A stretch of 15,678 nt of DNA, taken from positions 16,042-31,719 of the forward strand of contig DLFY01000329.1 of NCBI GenBank assembly GCA_002482415.1. Reading direction: 5' to 3'. The stretch comes from Phycisphaerales bacterium UBA7708. Lineage in GTDB: Bacteria; Planctomycetota; Phycisphaerae; Sedimentisphaerales; Anaerohalosphaeraceae. The notes beneath the pieces were generated by a model. That model made no database searches. It was not told where the DNA came from and was given only the letters and a program-made list of their open reading frames with translations. Of the stretch, positions 7,108-14,524 are shown in pieces (the stretch's first letter is position 1; every line of letters begins with the position of its first letter). Position numbers and translations under genes: made by a program.

Positions 7108-9438
7108 TTATTGCTGCTGCCTGGCGTTTTCCAGAGTGGCTGCCAGGTCCGTGAGTTTGCCTGCTGCATCCGCATTGGCCGGATTTTTTGCCGCCTCGCT
7201 CAGCGGGCCGGCGGCTTTTTCAAGCTCGTTCAAGCCAAGATACTGATAGCCCAGCAGGAGCTGATAATCTGTGCTGAACGGCTCATTGGCAATCGCTTTT
7301 TCCAGTGCAGCGATCTGAGCTTTCAGGACAGCCTCATCGCGGTACAGCCCGCGGGGATAGTAAACCGTTGGTTCACTGGCAGGAATCTTCGCAATGACTT
7401 CCCGCAGCACGCTGGCGGCCATGGCGTAATCGCCGGCGGCAAACAACGCCTGAGCATACGTGAAGGGCAGCACCACATCGTCCGGTGACAGCCGCACGGC
7501 TTCACGGAATTGCAGGACTGCTTCATCGTATTTGCCTGCTTCGAATACCTTGACCGCATGGTCAAAGCACAGGTCTGCGGCTGTCTCAAATTCCGGAGCA
7601 TCAACAGGGGCAGTCTGTTTGTTCCGGGAATAATTCGCATCAGGAACCGTGATCGTCTCAGCCGGTGTCAGCGGCTGACTTGTTTCAGGGGTGCTGTAGG
7701 TGTTGTACGTATTATAGGTGTTGTACGTATTGTACGTGTTGTAGTCCGAATAGGTCGAGGCGGGAATTACATCCGCTCCATACCAGTAATACGGATGAAC
7801 TCCATACCAGTAATATCGCCGATACCGATAACTTGGCCAGCATCCGCCCAGGCTCACAAACACATACTTGCGGTGATAACTCGGGTAGTAATACGTAAAT
7901 CCCCACCAGTTATAATAAGGCACAATTGCGACATAGCCGCAACTGCTGCTGGACCAGTGGAATACAAAACCGCTGCCGCAGCCGTACCAGTAGGGGTTGT
8001 GGCGGATGTGATCAATGTCATGAAAGCGGTGGTAAGGAACATGGGGCCGTGGATGATCCTGATTTACATCGCCCTGGATAATCACATTATTGTCGCCATT
8101 GACAACGATTCGACTGGTTCGGTCGTCCATGGATCTCGATTCGAATGAAGACGAGGTGCCAGAACCGCCATCAGTGACTGACGAACGCAAAATAGCTTCC
8201 CGGCCGGTGTCGGATTGCCGTAATGCCGGGGCGGCAGATCGTGCTGTTTCCATGCTGCCGGTCGATTTGGCTGCTTCAGCATCCGTTTTGGGACGAGCCA
8301 TACGTTCCGTATTGTCCCGCAGGCGATTCTCATTGGTCAATGATGCTGTTTGGGCAGTCCTGGTTGTTTCTTCAGCACGCGCTGTCCTTTCCAGTGTGGT
8401 TCGTTCTTCACCGGTTGTAATCGCAGCCGCACTGGACCTGTCTTCTTTAGCGGTCAATTCTGTGCGATTCACTCGTTCCGGCGTACGCGTGATTTTATCG
8501 GCTGAAACACGCTGGGGTTCGGCCTGGATCGTGTCGACGGAAACGCGGATCGGTTCAACGGTCTTTTGACGCAGGGCCACAGAGGTGCTGCGATCGGTTG
8601 TCGTGTCAGCGGCTGCGGTTCTGTCGCGTTTGCTTGCCGCACCATAATAGACAAATCCATAATTACTGCTGGAGGAATCACTGCCGGTTGTCTGCATGGT
8701 GATTTGTTCTGCAGGAGAACTGCTGCGCGTTTGCCGTGCCGTTATTGGCTCAGCAACGCGGTCCGTTCGTATTACATCTTGCGACACAGCAGCAGTCGTC
8801 CCGACAGAGGTATTGCTTCGTTCTGCGGTATCCGATGCTGTGCTCCGCGAGTTTGTATTGCTGCCGATCGGAGTAGCGATAGAAGTCCTCGATGCGCTCT
8901 GACGCGATGCAGTGGTGGTTGTCCTGGACTGTGGGGTCCGCTGGCTTCCGGCTGCAATCGCATCCGCATAGGTCTGACCGGAACGAACCACCTCAATACT
9001 GGGTTCAGCAGGGCGGGTACGAATCCGTGTTTGCTGTGGAATCGTTTGCGGCCTCGAATTTACAGTTTGAGTCGAGACGGAGGGGCGATTTTGAGGCACG
9101 GGATTCCGTGCACTGGTTTCGGGCCGGACAGTAGGAGCAGGCGTACTGGATACGGGCTGTCGGCTTCTTGCTGCCGATTCAGAAAGCCCCTGTGCCTGCG
9201 GTTGTTGCGGTACAGGCTGAGAAACTGGCTGGGGCACGGAGCGAGTCTCTGTTCTGGCTGGCTCCGGAGAAGCAGGGCGGCTTTCAGGGGCAGGTGATGA
9301 TCGTTGCGTTGGCGCTGCCTGGGGAGCCGATTGCTGGCTGCTGTCGCCAGGTCTGTCCTTGGCCAGAAGCATCGGGGGGCAGACAAACAGTAAAATGACT
9401 GCAATACTCCAGATGGTTTTTGTGCATTGCGTTTTCAT
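7108..9438 (-). CDS. Exported low-complexity, Tyr/Trp-rich protein with C-terminal TPR-like repeats
   Basis: The ATG at 9438 is chosen because GGAG lies seven bases before it and a clear signal peptide follows (MKTQCTKTIW, hydrophobic core, PPMLLAKD); a longer frame from 9531 lacks such a signal. The product is 776 residues. After the signal come ~400 residues dominated by Ser, Thr, Arg, Gln, Pro and Ala, predicted disordered, with three 12-residue repeats at ~294-329. A short NGDNNVIIQGDVNQ segment (~447-460) leads into a Tyr/Trp/Gly-rich region with three Cys (~469-554, motifs PYWYGCG, YYNWWGFTYYY, HPYYWYG), then a tandem Tyr-Asn-Thr run (~566-581). The last ~160 residues form TPR-like helices (FEAGKYDEAVLQFREAV, LFAAGDYAMAASVLREV). 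I do not recognise a named family. It may be an envelope scaffold whose TPR part recruits partners. It is first in a likely two-gene operon with the propeller-dockerin protein. Confidence 0.8.
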   Translation of the reverse strand: MKTQCTKTIWSIAVILLFVCPPMLLAKDRPGDSSQQSAPQAAPTQRSSPAPESRPASPEPARTETRSVPQPVSQPVPQQPQAQGLSESAARSRQPVSSTPAPTVRPETSARNPVPQNRPSVSTQTVNSRPQTIPQQTRIRTRPAEPSIEVVRSGQTYADAIAAGSQRTPQSRTTTTASRQSASRTSIATPIGSNTNSRSTASDTAERSNTSVGTTAAVSQDVIRTDRVAEPITARQTRSSSPAEQITMQTTGSDSSSSNYGFVYYGAASKRDRTAAADTTTDRSTSVALRQKTVEPIRVSVDTIQAEPQRVSADKITRTPERVNRTELTAKEDRSSAAAITTGEERTTLERTARAEETTRTAQTASLTNENRLRDNTERMARPKTDAEAAKSTGSMETARSAAPALRQSDTGREAILRSSVTDGGSGTSSSFESRSMDDRTSRIVVNGDNNVIIQGDVNQDHPRPHVPYHRFHDIDHIRHNPYWYGCGSGFVFHWSSSSCGYVAIVPYYNWWGFTYYYPSYHRKYVFVSLGGCWPSYRYRRYYWYGVHPYYWYGADVIPASTYSDYNTYNTYNTYNTYNTYSTPETSQPLTPAETITVPDANYSRNKQTAPVDAPEFETAADLCFDHAVKVFEAGKYDEAVLQFREAVRLSPDDVVLPFTYAQALFAAGDYAMAASVLREVIAKIPASEPTVYYPRGLYRDEAVLKAQIAALEKAIANEPFSTDYQLLLGYQYLGLNELEKAAGPLSEAAKNPANADAAGKLTDLAATLENARQQQ
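7696..7743 (-). repeat. 9-bp tandem repeat coding (Tyr-Asn-Thr)n
   Basis: About five 9-base units encode YNTYNTYNTYNTYNTY, in frame with the host gene. Units differ slightly (on the + strand GTAGGTGTT, GTACGTATT, ATAGGTGTT, GTACGTGTT), so it is an imperfect minisatellite. Unit gain or loss would keep the frame and change only the linker between the Tyr-rich region and the TPR part. Confidence 0.85.
8452..8559 (-). repeat. Three 12-residue repeats within the disordered region
   Basis: The encoded units are VEPIRVSVDTIQ, AEPQRVSADKIT and RTPERVNRTELT. They share a Pro-x-Arg-Val core with a hydrophobic residue near the end. DNA identity between units is modest, so the repeat is mainly visible at protein level. 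Confidence 0.55.
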
Positions 9439-9809
9439 TTTTATGCTCCTATCTTCCATTTGTCCCCTTGCAGCAGTGACGCAATCCGTATGCATTCTCC
9501 GGCAATCAGGGCCAGTGGAATCAGAAATCAAGTACTCTAATTATATTATATAGCCAAAGGCATAAATGTTTAATGTTTTATTTTGAAATCAGTTCAAAAA
9601 ATGAAATAATTATCCATAAAAACATTATAAGTTCATATAAAACAACTGTTTAAAATTGTCATAAAATTTTAAATATTTCTGTGTTTTGGCCCAATATTTT
9701 TGGGGACCGCATTGCAGTTAATTTTGTGTTTTGGATAAATGCACTCTGTATGATATAAATGGATAAACAATGGCTGTTATACAGGGAAATTAAAATGTTT
9801 CAACTGAAG
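9439..9809. other. AT-rich intergenic region upstream of the surface-protein operon
   Basis: 371 bases without a supported gene. The part from about 9533 to 9700 is strongly AT-rich. On the - strand two overlapping TATAAT hexamers occur at 9550-9545 and 9545-9540, about 105 bases before the start codon at 9438; the best -35 candidate is poor (TAAACA, 16 bases away). The 10-mer TGTGTTTTGG occurs twice, at 9680-9689 and 9725-9734. No convincing terminator for the MarR gene ending at 9810 was found. Confidence 0.4.
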
Positions 9810-10271
9810 CTACAAAGCCTCGCTTTTCTTGCCCAGCAACTGATCAATGCAAGCTACACCCCGCCGGCAAATTCCGATAAAAACCTCCCGTTCATGATCA
9901 CTGAGCTGTATGGCGTCAAAGAGGGCTTGAAAACGCTCTCGCCGCTGTTTAAATATCTGGTCCAGTTCATTTCGGCCTTTGTCTGTCAGGTTGACATGCG
10001 TAATTCGTTGATTCTCAGGGCTGATGGTCTTGGAGACCAATTTACGCTTCCACAATTTGGTCAATGTCATTGAAATGGTGCTTTCACTGAAATTGGGCCA
10101 GGCTTCAGATATTTGTGAAACGGTCATGGTCCCGCGTTCTGCAAGGTGCTGGAGAATTAACGATTCTCGTTCTGTCAGGGTGTCTTCGGGCTTCTGGTTT
10201 TCCTGTATGGCTCGAATCAGCCGCATCCGAAGGCTTAGATCATTTAACGCTTTCTCTAATTCAGGACCCAT
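9810..10271 (-). CDS. MarR-family transcriptional regulator
   Basis: 153 residues, with AAGGAG five bases before the ATG. The layout is typical of MarR: an N-terminal helix, a winged helix-turn-helix at about residues 33-100 (LTERESLILQHLAERG, then MTVSQISEAW, recognition helix around SESTISMTLTKLWKR, wing SPENQRITHVNLTDKG), and long C-terminal helices for dimer formation (ELDQIFKQRRERFQALF). MarR proteins usually bind short palindromes as dimers and release DNA when bound by small phenolic or toxic ligands. The gene is divergent from a MATE efflux pump 221 bases away, a common pairing in which the regulator represses both itself and the pump. This regulatory role is inferred from context. 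It could instead regulate other loci. Confidence 0.88.
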   Translation of the reverse strand: MGPELEKALNDLSLRMRLIRAIQENQKPEDTLTERESLILQHLAERGTMTVSQISEAWPNFSESTISMTLTKLWKRKLVSKTISPENQRITHVNLTDKGRNELDQIFKQRRERFQALFDAIQLSDHEREVFIGICRRGVACIDQLLGKKSEAL

Positions 10272-10322
10272 GTTGACTCCTTAGCAAATCGAAAGTCAGT
10301 CGTTTGTATCTTAAATATCTAT

Positions 10323-10335
10323 TTTCGTGGCGAAA
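10323..10335. promoter_or_regulatory. Short palindrome in the marR-MATE divergent region
   Basis: TTTCGTGGCGAAA has perfect 5-bp arms around TGG, about 50 bases before the regulator start. It is a candidate regulator site, though shorter than most MarR operators. Confidence 0.25.
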
Positions 10336-10434
10336 CGTCTTAAAAACACGTATTATGATTTCGTTTGAGATCTATTATTAACATGACCTATATATTATAT
10401 TGCGAAGAGTGCAAAAGTCACAGAGTTTTTTTTG

Positions 10435-10475
10435 AAAACCGTTTATTGATTGAAAGATTCCGACTAAAACCGTTT
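10435..10475. promoter_or_regulatory. Two copies of a palindromic 10-mer before the MATE gene
   Basis: AAAACCGTTT occurs at 10435-10444 and again at 10466-10475; the second extends to AAAACCGTTTT, a palindrome except for its central base. The 31-base spacing is close to three helical turns, so both would lie on the same face of DNA. The second copy ends 17 bases before the pump start codon, a position where bound protein would block transcription or lie in the early leader. Confidence 0.4.
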
Positions 10476-10492
10476 TAAAATGATATCGTGCA

Positions 10493-11884
10493 ATGAATAA
10501 GCAAAAAGGGCAACAATCCGGGCGTATTAATCTTCGTTTACGGGAGATGAATCGCACTTTGACCATGCTGTCAGCGCCGTCGATAGTCGAAAATTGTCTC
10601 TATTCTTTGGTTTTTTTAAGCGACACTCTGATTGTAGGACGATTGCATAATGAAAAATTTCTGGCCGCGGCGGGGCTGTCGGGTATTTTGACATTCCTGG
10701 TTACTGCTCCTTTTATTGCATTAACTATGGCGGCCACGTCGATTGTTGCCCGAAGCTGGGGTGAAATGGAGCACGAAATTGCCAGGAAACATGCAGGATG
10801 TTCAATGGTTATTGCATTCCTGATGGCGATTATCCTTTTTGGCCTGAGTGCCCCGTTCACCTCTCCGATTTTGCTTTTTTTTGGGGCCGATCCGGAGGTG
10901 GTTCCTTATGGGGCAACCTATCTCCAGATTCTGCTGATTTCCTGCTTGACCGGCCTGCCTATGATGGTCAGTAACGGCATGCTTCGCGGTACGGGCGACA
11001 CTTTCCGGCCGATGGTGATTACCGGTATGATGAATGTCGTCAATATTGTGGTCAGTATTATGCTGGCCTTTGGTATCTGGGCACCCAAACTCGGTTTTTA
11101 TGGTGTCGCCTGGGGAACGGTGGTCGCCCGGACGGTGGGGATTTTCTTTTCGCTGGCGTTACTCATTGGCCCCAGAGGGCTTCATCTGCAATGGCAGCAT
11201 TTCTGGCCGATTCAAAAAAAAGTGCTTGGGCGTATCTGCTACCTGGCCTGGCCGGCCTATATTGAGCGGGGGATGAATTCAGTCTATTATATGCTGTTTA
11301 TGGTGATGGTTACGAATCTGGGTACCACTGTTTTGGCGGCTCACCAGATCGCCATGCAGATTGAGAACGTGGCGATCATGCCGGCCTGGGGGCTGGCGGT
11401 TGCCACGACCACAATTACCGGACAGGCGATTGGCGCCGGCAGGCCAAGAATTGCCAAGATTGCCGTCAAAAAAATCATTGCCGCTGTCAGTGTGTTAATG
11501 GTCATATTGTGCCTGGTGTTTCTTGTGTTTGGTCCACAGATTGCTCGGCTGTTTGGAGCCACGCCGGAGGTGGTTGAGTTGGCGGGCATGGCGACGCGTT
11601 TATCGGCCATAGAACTACCATTTCTGGCGATTACCTTTATCTTTATTGGTGCCTTGCGGGGTGTGGGGGATACGCGGTCGCCGATGTATGTGGCATTTGT
11701 CAGCATGCTGGTTTGCAGGCTGGGCGGTGTCTGGCTGCTGGCGTATCACCTGAATATGGGATTGGCGGGGGTGTGGCTGTCCACGGCCATGGACTGGATG
11801 GTCCGTGCGGTTGGACTCGGGTGGTTTTTCAGACGTGAAGCCTGGACAGTTCTGCATCAAAAAGAAAAAGAGAAATTTGCCTGA
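10493..11884 (+). CDS. MATE family multidrug/drug-metabolite efflux transporter
   Basis: 463 residues, the usual MATE length, with about 12 hydrophobic segments. The internal two-fold repeat of the family is plain: FFGADPEVV (129-137) with LRGTGDT (164-170) in the first half, and LFGATPEVV (353-361) with LRGVGDT (388-394) in the second. The early DTLIVGRL motif (44-51) corresponds to the VDTxxVGxL signature of the family. MATE proteins export cationic or amphipathic compounds using Na+ or H+ gradients across the inner membrane; which ion or compound applies here cannot be read. The start at 10493 has no clear Shine-Dalgarno site; an in-frame ATG at 10547 would remove 18 residues and still leave the first membrane segment, but GGGAG sits too close to it. 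Divergent from the MarR gene, so probably controlled by it. Confidence 0.92.
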   Translation: MNKQKGQQSGRINLRLREMNRTLTMLSAPSIVENCLYSLVFLSDTLIVGRLHNEKFLAAAGLSGILTFLVTAPFIALTMAATSIVARSWGEMEHEIARKHAGCSMVIAFLMAIILFGLSAPFTSPILLFFGADPEVVPYGATYLQILLISCLTGLPMMVSNGMLRGTGDTFRPMVITGMMNVVNIVVSIMLAFGIWAPKLGFYGVAWGTVVARTVGIFFSLALLIGPRGLHLQWQHFWPIQKKVLGRICYLAWPAYIERGMNSVYYMLFMVMVTNLGTTVLAAHQIAMQIENVAIMPAWGLAVATTTITGQAIGAGRPRIAKIAVKKIIAAVSVLMVILCLVFLVFGPQIARLFGATPEVVELAGMATRLSAIELPFLAITFIFIGALRGVGDTRSPMYVAFVSMLVCRLGGVWLLAYHLNMGLAGVWLSTAMDWMVRAVGLGWFFRREAWTVLHQKEKEKFA

Positions 11885-11893
11885 CAGGACCAG

Positions 11894-11911
11894 GGCAGGT
11901 AAGGCAGGTAA
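11894..11911 (+). repeat. Perfect 9-bp tandem duplication
   Basis: GGCAGGTAA occurs twice back to back, beginning ten bases after the MATE stop codon. It has no obvious function. Confidence 0.8.
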
Positions 11912-11958
11912 TCTGAACGAGCAATCTTTGGTCGCACTGAAAATGATGCAATGAATAC

Positions 11959-11989
11959 AAGTCTCTGGTGTACAATATAATAGAGACTT
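11959..11989. promoter_or_regulatory. Perfect 8-bp inverted repeat enclosing TATAAT (candidate operator)
   Basis: AAGTCTCT (11959-11966) and AGAGACTT (11982-11989) are exact reverse complements separated by 15 bases that end in TATAAT (11976-11981). There is no T-run after it, so a terminator is unlikely. A dimeric repressor bound here would cover the -10-like box. No matching -35 box is seen 16-18 bases upstream. Confidence 0.45.
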
Positions 11990-11996
11990 CTGCATG

Positions 11997-12028
11997 TGTC
12001 GCAAAAAGACAAAATATTGTCGCAAAAA
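11997..12028 (+). promoter_or_regulatory. Paired 11-bp direct repeats, AraC/RhaS-like activator site candidate
   Basis: TGTCGCAAAAA occurs exactly at 11997-12007 and 12018-12028, start-to-start distance 21 bases (two helical turns). The second copy ends five bases before a -35 box at 12034. AraC-family activators typically bind such half-sites next to -35. No regulator gene is in the window, so the binder is unknown. Confidence 0.5.
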
Positions 12029-12033
12029 ATGGT

Positions 12034-12061
12034 TTGACTAAGCCCGCCGTCCAGCTACAAT
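12034..12061 (+). promoter_or_regulatory. Sigma-70-like promoter of the rhamnose operon
   Basis: TTGACT (12034-12039) and TACAAT (12056-12061) each match consensus at five of six positions and are 16 bases apart. Transcription would begin near 12068, giving a leader of about 40 bases before rhaD. Confidence 0.55.
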
Positions 12062-12107
12062 CATCCACAATAGCCACTATATCTTCAGTGCGAAAGGAGA
12101 TGATTGT

Positions 12108-13178
12108 TTGGATTTACTTGCGACTATAACCAGGCTGTCACATCAGTTTGGAACCTCGGATTATGTCAAAGGGGGCGGGGGAAACACATCTGCTAAAGAC
12201 GCCCAAACAGTCTGGGTGAAACCTTCCGGCACGGTTTTAAGCGGTCTTAAGCCCGAAGATTTCGTAGCAATTGACCGAAGTAAACTGGCATTACTTTACA
12301 GCACACCCACACCCGCTGACCCCCAGGCTCGCGAGGCTTTAGTCAAGGATATTATGGCCGCCGCGGTATCCCCTGGCAGCAAAGGCAGGCCTTCAGTTGA
12401 GGCGCCGCTGCATGAGTCGCTGGATGCCCGTTTTGTGGTTCACACGCACCCGGCCATGGTCAATGGTCTTTGTTGTGCCAAGCAGGGCAAGGTTACGGCT
12501 GCAAAACTCTTCCCCAAGGCACTGTGGATTGATTATATTGACCCGGGATATACGCTATGCATGCAAGTTCGCAAAGAAATCCTCGCCTACCAGCGGCGCT
12601 ATGGCAAACAGCCTGAAATTATTCTGCTGGAAAATCACGGGATCTTTATCTCGGCCAATTGTGATAAGCACATCGAACAATTATATGCAGATGTCTTTGC
12701 TATTCTAAAGGCAGAATATGTGAAAGCCTCTGTAGCGGTTGAATTTCCCGCAGTGCGGCCTTTGTCGGCGGAAAAGCTGGCTTGTGCCAGAGACGCGTTC
12801 GGCAAGGTCTTCTCCGCTGAACATTCTGCATTTATAGCCGGCGTCGAACGATTTGCCGCCGCCGAGGGGCCGATTTCGCCGGATCATATTGTGTATTCAA
12901 AATCCTTTCCGTATATCGGAAACCCGACAAAAGAAGGTGTTGCGGCGTTTGTTCAGCAGCGGGGTTATGAGCCGGCGGTTGTGATTACAGACGATGCGGT
13001 TTATGGTCTTGGGACAAGTCCCAAATCCGCTCAATTGGCACTGGAACTGGCGATTGACGGGGCGATGATTATGCACTATGCCAGGGCTTTTGGCGGGATT
13101 CAATTCATGTCGGATCGTGCCAGGGCGTTCATTGAAAACTGGGAAGTGGAATCGTATCGTAAAAAACAAATGGGATAA
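12108..13178 (+). CDS. rhaD: Class II aldolase, probable rhamnulose-1-phosphate aldolase (standalone)
   Basis: 356 residues from a TTG codon, the only in-frame start that fits AAAGGAG at 12093-12099 (eight-base spacing); a nearby ATG at 12100 is out of frame. The class II aldolase/adducin fold is clear: [10 protein letters not shown] (21-30, phosphate-binding loop), VWVKPSGT (35-42), catalytic Glu98 in SVEAPLH, zinc ligands His112 and His114 in VVHTHPA, and His177 in LLENHG. The length and C-terminal ending ([24 protein letters not shown]) match the aldolase half of the bifunctional RhaD/RhaE-type enzymes (Bacillus YuxG-like) rather than the ~274-residue E. coli RhaD; the short-chain dehydrogenase half is missing. 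Expected reaction: L-rhamnulose-1-phosphate to dihydroxyacetone phosphate plus L-lactaldehyde, in the cytoplasm. First gene of the rha operon, 53 bases before rhaA. Activity on fuculose-1-phosphate cannot be excluded. Confidence 0.82.
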   Translation: MDLLATITRLSHQFGTSDYVKGGGGNTSAKDAQTVWVKPSGTVLSGLKPEDFVAIDRSKLALLYSTPTPADPQAREALVKDIMAAAVSPGSKGRPSVEAPLHESLDARFVVHTHPAMVNGLCCAKQGKVTAAKLFPKALWIDYIDPGYTLCMQVRKEILAYQRRYGKQPEIILLENHGIFISANCDKHIEQLYADVFAILKAEYVKASVAVEFPAVRPLSAEKLACARDAFGKVFSAEHSAFIAGVERFAAAEGPISPDHIVYSKSFPYIGNPTKEGVAAFVQQRGYEPAVVITDDAVYGLGTSPKSAQLALELAIDGAMIMHYARAFGGIQFMSDRARAFIENWEVESYRKKQMG

Positions 13179-13231
13179 TCAGATCAATCAGGCCTTTATT
13201 GAAAAATATTACTTGGACAAGGAGAATCAGG

Positions 13232-14500
13232 ATGAAGAAACAGAATATCGAACGTGCGTATCAGTTGGCCAAAGAGCAGTATGCCGAGATAGGTGTCAAC
13301 ACCGACCGGGCCATGGCGAAATTGGCCAAAATCCCCATATCCCTGCATTGCTGGCAGGGCGATGATGTGGGGGGGTATGAAAAAGTCGGCGCGGAACTGT
13401 CCGGCGGCGGCATTCAGGCCACCGGCAATTACCCCGGCAAGGCCCGTACGATTGATGAACTTCGTATGGATGTGGAGAAGGCCCTGAGCCTGATTCCCGG
13501 CCGGCATCGCCTGAATCTCCATGCCTGTTATATCGACAACGGCGGCAAATATATCGACCGCAATGAGATGCAGCCCAAGCATTTCCAGAGCTGGATTGAC
13601 TGGGCCAGAGCCAATAAACTCGGGATGGATTTTAATCCGACCTATTTTTCTCATCCGCTGGCCGCCGATGGATTTACGCTGAGCCATCCGGACAAGGGTG
13701 TTCGCAATTTCTGGATAGAACATGGTATCGCCTGCCGCAAGATTGCCGCCGCCATGGGCAAACAACTCGGAACGCCCGCGGTGACTAACTTCTGGATTCC
13801 CGATGGCTATAAGGATATCCCCGCCGACCGTACCAGTCCCCGTCAGCGGCTGACTGACTCGCTGGACAAAATCTTTGCTGAAAAGATCAATCCCAAATTG
13901 AATCTCGATGCCGTGGAATCCAAGCTTTTCGGTATTGGGGCTGAAAGCTACACGGTCGGTTCGCATGAATTCTATATGGGCTATGCCGTCAGCCGCCAGA
14001 AATTGCTTTGCCTCGATGCGGGCCATTATCACCCGACGGAAATGATTTCTGAAAAGATTTCCTCGGTGCTGATGTTCTGCCCGGAACTGCTGCTGCATGT
14101 CAGCCGCCCGGTTCGCTGGGACAGCGACCACGTGGTGATTCTCAATGACGAACTGTTTGCCATTGCCCAGGAACTGGTTCGCAGCGGCAAGCTGGATAAG
14201 GTGCATATCGGTCTGGACTTCTTTGACGCCAGCATCAACCGGATTGCCGCCTGGGTGATCGGTACGCGGAATATGATTAAAGCCCTGCTGTATGCCCTGC
14301 TGGAGCCGTATGACACGCTCAAGAGGATGGAACAGAAGATGGAATTTACCGGCAGGCTGGCCTGTATGGAAGAACTCAAGACGCTGCCGTTTGGCGCGGT
14401 ATGGGATTACTACTGCATGAAGAAAAATGTGCCGGTCGGTCCTGCCTGGTTTGCCGAAGTCAAGCAGTATGAGGCGGATGTATTGTCCCAACGTTCATAA
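13232..14500 (+). CDS. rhaA: L-rhamnose isomerase
   Basis: 422 residues from the ATG at 13232, preceded by AAGGAG at seven bases; an upstream in-frame TTG at 13199 lacks a site. The protein matches RhaA along its length: [13 protein letters not shown] near the start, [23 protein letters not shown], then the metal-binding core. Residues at the positions of the E. coli metal ligands are present with a constant offset of five: Glu229 (VESKLFGIG), Asp262 and His265 ([11 protein letters not shown]), His289 (LLLHVSRP), Asp297 and Asp299 (RWDSDH), Asp329 (IGLDFFDAS). The E. coli numbering is from memory. It converts L-rhamnose to L-rhamnulose in the cytoplasm, the first step of the phosphorylating rhamnose pathway, using Mn2+ or similar. 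It lies between rhaD and rhaT. A long antisense open frame over it is a coding shadow. Confidence 0.97.
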   Translation: MKKQNIERAYQLAKEQYAEIGVNTDRAMAKLAKIPISLHCWQGDDVGGYEKVGAELSGGGIQATGNYPGKARTIDELRMDVEKALSLIPGRHRLNLHACYIDNGGKYIDRNEMQPKHFQSWIDWARANKLGMDFNPTYFSHPLAADGFTLSHPDKGVRNFWIEHGIACRKIAAAMGKQLGTPAVTNFWIPDGYKDIPADRTSPRQRLTDSLDKIFAEKINPKLNLDAVESKLFGIGAESYTVGSHEFYMGYAVSRQKLLCLDAGHYHPTEMISEKISSVLMFCPELLLHVSRPVRWDSDHVVILNDELFAIAQELVRSGKLDKVHIGLDFFDASINRIAAWVIGTRNMIKALLYALLEPYDTLKRMEQKMEFTGRLACMEELKTLPFGAVWDYYCMKKNVPVGPAWFAEVKQYEADVLSQRS

Positions 14501-14524
14501 TCTGAAACGCTTAAGGAGAACACG

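Noticed and set aside
7696-7743. Possible CRISPR-like repeat array
   Set aside because: The repeats are 9 bases, directly tandem without spacers, and encode a regular Tyr-Asn-Thr run.
8566-9297. + strand open frames opposite the low-complexity protein
   Set aside because: They have Arg/Ser/Cys-rich translations without domains. The - strand gene has a signal peptide, a ribosome binding site and a TPR tail in one frame.
9533-9700. AT-rich stretch considered as a replication origin or attachment site
   Set aside because: No DnaA-box cluster, iterons, tRNA end or flanking direct repeats were seen; it is more simply an intergenic promoter region.
13196-14491. Long - strand open frame (431 codons) opposite rhaA
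   Set aside because: It lies entirely over a clear rhaA gene. Its translation has no recognisable domain, and it has no good ribosome binding site; it is a codon-usage shadow.
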